A stretch of 64,000 nt of DNA, taken from Haematococcus lacustris. Taxonomy: Eukaryota > Chlorophyta > Chlorophyceae > Chlamydomonadales > Haematococcaceae. Numbering within the stretch: the stretch's first letter is position 1; every line of letters starts with the position of its first letter. The notes under the pieces are model-generated. The model was not told where the DNA came from, did no database searches, and was given only the letters and a program-made list of their open reading frames with translations. Where the stretch lies: assembly GCA_030144725.1 (NCBI GenBank), contig JASKMD010000001.1, positions 3,961,579 through 4,025,578 of the forward strand. The letters are read 5' to 3'. Shown here in pieces: positions 62,213-64,000 of this stretch. Both the position numbers and the translations under genes were made by a program.

Positions 62213-64000
62213 GCCACGTGTGCACCCACATCCGTGGGAAGGTCGCCGTAGCTGCGCCCCCTCAGCAGCAGCTGACACATGCAAGCACCACCCCTGAGCT
62301 GGCTGTGCCTGCTGGTGCACCCCCTCAGCAGCAGCAACAGCTGGCAGCGGCAAGCACGTCACGTAAGCGTGAGGCACCTGCAGCTAACAAGTCGAGGGCC
62401 AACGGTGAGACAACAGCACGTACTGCACCTAGCACCTTGTTATGCGTAGTAGAGCAGCCGGTAATGCACTAGCGCCAGCAGCAGCTCCAAAAGCTAATAG
62501 TGGTATCCAGTCGTCACGACTGCCGTCGTCGCGTCCACATGCCAAAAGCAAAACATGTTCCGACTGCTGCTGCGCGTTGCAGGTGCCACTCACAACAGTG
62601 TGGCGAAGCGTGCTAGTGCGGCGCGCCTCGCATGGGGCGAAACCGCATGAATTCAAATGTCGAACTTTGGGCAGGCACTGAGCACCGCTGAGAGCGAGAT
62701 AGTTTTTGCTGCGTCTGCCATCTCGTAGGTATGAGTCTCCTCTGTTTAAAGCACTGTTTACATATGATTTTGACTGAGTGGCTGCGGAGATACGGGCTTC
62801 CTATCACAGGGGGAACGCCTGATCTGGGGGTGCTGAGAAGCCCTCCAGTTTTAGGATTTAGTTAAGATTAGTTTAGCCTAAATTCGCAGCTGCCAATGCG
62901 ATGAACGGTATTGAAAACGGTGCAGTATTGAGCGAGTGTTTGCATGAAAATTACCAACCCCATGTTGGGACATCCTGAATTTAGGCTTAGTCGCATTTTG
63001 GAGCGCATCTATGTATCCAAGCTCAGGGCGGGGTGGAACTGCACTGGACGGCTTTGAACCTGGTTTGGTCGTCTCTATGTGAGGAAAGGGAACGATGCCG
63101 CTAGAACTGCATTTCGCACTGAACCGAAACTAACTTCTACAAGTACGTGCCTAAATAGGCCCATGGACAGAGCTCGATGACTCCGTAGTGCTCCGTAGTG
63201 CTACGATGACTCCGTAGTGCTGCTCAGCATCCGCCGAGTGATTGTCGCTTCTTCGGCAACACTGTAGATTCGCACGCCACCTCAACAATGCTGCATTGTT
63301 GCCATGTTGCTGAGTGGAAAGGTACTTGGCTCCAACCTAAGCCTCACTTTGTATCTCAGCTCTGAAACGGCCTGATGCAATGTACAGACCTTCCCACACT
63401 GAACCAGCACTGGTGGCAGCAGTGACAGTTCTGTAAAATGATCCATACATGACCTAAAGTTGCGATTGACATGGCCAAAAGTTGCGATTGACATGTCCAG
63501 TCGGTTGACCTCGCAACGTGCCTGCATTTCACATCTTTGAAGTGCACGAGCTGTGAATTGAGTCAGCCATGAGCATCCCAACTAAAGCACACAAGTCTGC
63601 GTAGATGGCGTCGGAAGGCTGGGAGCGCGAGGTACTAGCATCAATAGACCGCGCCATCTGGGAGAAGCCCAGGTTGGGCGATGTGCGGAATGGCTGGAAA
63701 GCCGTTACCCCGAGCCAGGCCACAGTCGAGCAACAACCAATGGCGGGTGAGCTAGCACTGGATAATTGATGTACAAAACCGTTTGTCTGCACCAGCGCGT
63801 GCCTTCACTAGCCTGATGAAGCTCGGTTGGCGCATTGTGCAAAGTTGCCAAAGCTCCTGCCTGCTGCCGCGTGCGTGCTTGCCTGCTTGCCGTCACCTGC
63901 CTGCTACTGTCCTACAGCCTGCGTGCTGCATGCTACCCCCTACCTGCAACCGCCTGCCTGCTGCTGCCTGCCTGCATCACTCTGCCTTCTGCTGCCCTGC
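62213..64000. other. No gene recognised
   Basis: Lower GC than the rest. Minor repeats: TGACTCCGTAGTGC units at 63178-63223; AAAGTTGCGATTGACATG twice at 63454-63496; and CCTGCCTGCTGC-type runs from about 63850 to the end. Confidence 0.45.

Overview
The window looks like nuclear DNA of a volvocine-type chlorophyte alga. The organism is not stated; Haematococcus is my best guess. The reasons are GC-rich sequence, intron-dense genes with short exons, abundant CTG/CAG tracts, introns packed with simple and minisatellite repeats, TGTAA-type poly(A) motifs, and a scaffold gap of exactly 500 N. There is no sign of bacterial gene organisation. Splice sites below were called by eye from GT-AG (or GC-AG) plus phase continuity plus family match; no RNA evidence was available.

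Layout. (1) 1537-15215, minus: a large receptor-type protein kinase with signal peptide, ectodomain, one transmembrane helix, a TKL-type kinase domain split over about ten exons, and a long low-complexity tail. (2) 16422-~18310, minus: an RGG/proline-rich protein of unknown function. (3) 19125-23685, minus: a complete eight-exon dienelactone hydrolase family gene of 269 codons. (4) 22807-31982: a ~1.84 kb tandem segmental duplication carrying the first three exons of that hydrolase. The second copy is split by a 5.47 kb Ty3/Gypsy chromovirus-type LTR retrotransposon (24776-30245) with 209-bp LTRs and a 5-bp target duplication; the first copy preserves the empty site. (5) 33467-45127, minus: a membrane class III nucleotide cyclase whose specificity residues are of the guanylyl type. 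One of its introns contains a pogo/CENP-B-like transposase remnant flanked by 84-bp direct repeats. (6) 45685-55548, minus: the C-terminal half of a glycerol kinase. Two of its introns are filled by huge satellites, a ~309-copy 19-mer (5.87 kb) and a ~210-copy AGGTC pentamer (1.05 kb). (7) 55549-56048: N gap. (8) 56049-59641, plus: a YaaA (DUF328/UPF0246) family gene missing its 5' end in the gap. (9) 59.7-64 kb: one weak hypothetical ORF, a possible transposase remnant, and otherwise nothing recognised.

The genes are not an operon or pathway; they are ordinary eukaryotic neighbours. Four of the five recognised genes lie on the minus strand. The recurring theme is satellite DNA inside introns: at least five arrays sit between exons that still splice in phase. 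The most unusual object is the 19-mer array. Its unit length is not a multiple of three, it has no stop codon in any of the six frames, and I found only two base changes in it, both in the last 500 bp.
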